From Gottfriedia acidiceleris (lineage in GTDB: Bacteria; Bacillota; Bacilli; Bacillales; Bacillaceae_G): a stretch of 64,000 bases of DNA. This document shows positions 63,657 through 64,000 of the stretch, piece after piece. Each line of letters opens with the position of its first letter. Positions within the stretch are counted from its first letter, which is position 1. Both the position numbers and the translations under genes were made by a program. The stretch covers positions 268,704 to 332,703 of the forward strand of contig NZ_NESS01000006.1 of NCBI RefSeq assembly GCF_002128425.1. Direction: 5' to 3'. Below the pieces are notes generated by a model. It had not been told where the DNA came from. It ran no database searches and saw only the letters and a program-made list of their open reading frames with translations.

Positions 63657-64000
63657 ATGAAACGTGGATTAAAATTAACATTTGCAGCAATGACTATAGC
63701 AGGTATGTTAGCAGGATGTTCTAATAAAGATGAAAAAACAACTGGCAAGACAAGTACAGATGATAAAAAAGTAGAATTAACAGGTACAATTGGTGCTGCA
63801 GGATCAACAGCATTACAACCACTAGCTGACGAAGCGGCTACTGAATTTATGGCGAAGTTCCCACAAGTATCAATTACAGTCCAAGGTGGCGGTAGTGGTA
63901 CTGGTGTAAACCAAGTATCAACAGGAGCAATTCAAATTGGTAACTCAGATGTACCAGCTGCTGAAAAATTAGAAGATAAATCTTTAGCAAGTTCATTAGT
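63657..64000 (+). CDS. pstS: Phosphate-binding lipoprotein PstS (N-terminal part, runs off the window)
   Basis: The first 114 codons. The lipoprotein signal (TFAAMTIAGMLAGC) has a lipobox Cys at residue 21. A charged linker is followed by the phosphate-binding start TIGAAGSTALQPLADEAA and GGGSGTGVNQ, the conserved Ser/Thr-rich loops. It captures phosphate outside the membrane for the PstCAB importer, whose genes presumably follow. AGGAGG precedes the ATG. The phosphate link matters here because teichoic acids are the main phosphate reserve of such cells. Confidence 0.93.
   Translation, partial: MKRGLKLTFAAMTIAGMLAGCSNKDEKTTGKTSTDDKKVELTGTIGAAGSTALQPLADEAATEFMAKFPQVSITVQGGGSGTGVNQVSTGAIQIGNSDVPAAEKLEDKSLASSL

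Noticed and set aside
1..64000. CRISPR arrays, tRNA or rRNA genes
   Set aside because: No regularly spaced repeat array and no cloverleaf or rRNA-like segment was recognised by eye. A dedicated tRNA scan was not possible.

Overview
The window looks like the chromosome of a low-GC (roughly one third G+C) Gram-positive endospore former of the Bacillaceae. The signs are strong AGGAGG-type ribosome binding sites, frequent TTG and GTG starts, hairpin-plus-T terminators, a pdaA-type spore cortex deacetylase, and a backbone that recalls the yfjO-yfjP-pdaA-yfjT-yfkA-yfkD-chaA neighbourhood of Bacillus subtilis. I cannot name the species. No rRNA, tRNA or CRISPR array was seen.

Bases 1-23,000 are a cell-surface polymer locus: the end of rmlD and all of rmlB (dTDP-rhamnose), a coiled-coil protein with two glycosyltransferases, mnaA and wecC (UDP-ManNAc and UDP-ManNAcA), a GalE-like epimerase, two tandem GT2/glycerophosphotransferase fusions, tarIJ (CDP-ribitol), three more glycosyltransferases, the tagGH polymer exporter and a VanZ-like protein. 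A plsY gene here lies inside an 865-bp transposase-free element with terminal inverted repeats and a perfect 8-bp target duplication.

Bases 23,000-38,300 are mostly backbone: a P-loop kinase-like protein, an M24 peptidase, a PPOX-fold protein, chaA, a YczE-like membrane protein, yfkD, a YfkAB radical SAM protein, an SE1561-type small protein, class I fumarase, pdaA, a third GT2/glycerophosphotransferase fusion, an AlkA-type DNA glycosylase and a 23S rRNA uracil methyltransferase. A Fur box on a sigma-A promoter, followed by a short C-rich transcript unit with its own terminator and no ORF, marks a probable iron-responsive small RNA (35,719-35,848).

Bases 38,300-47,500 are an AT-rich accessory island. 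On the minus strand lies a decayed large serine recombinase with small companion ORFs. On the plus strand is a complete sublancin-type glycocin cluster: precursor, peptidase-containing ABC transporter, two thiol-disulfide oxidoreductases, S-glycosyltransferase and immunity protein. Gene remnants follow, then an unrecognised secreted protein divergent from a small membrane protein.

Bases 47,500-64,000 hold a metal-dependent amidohydrolase without an AUG start, a 1474-residue secreted amylopullulanase with LacI-type operators upstream, and a PucR-controlled catabolic island (carbamoylase-type M20 hydrolase, YtcJ-like amidohydrolase, SSS symporter with its DUF3311 partner, omega-amino acid aminotransferase, methylmalonate-semialdehyde dehydrogenase) that could take N-carbamoyl-beta-amino acids to acyl-CoA. 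The window ends inside pstS, preceded by a PhoP-box-like repeat array.
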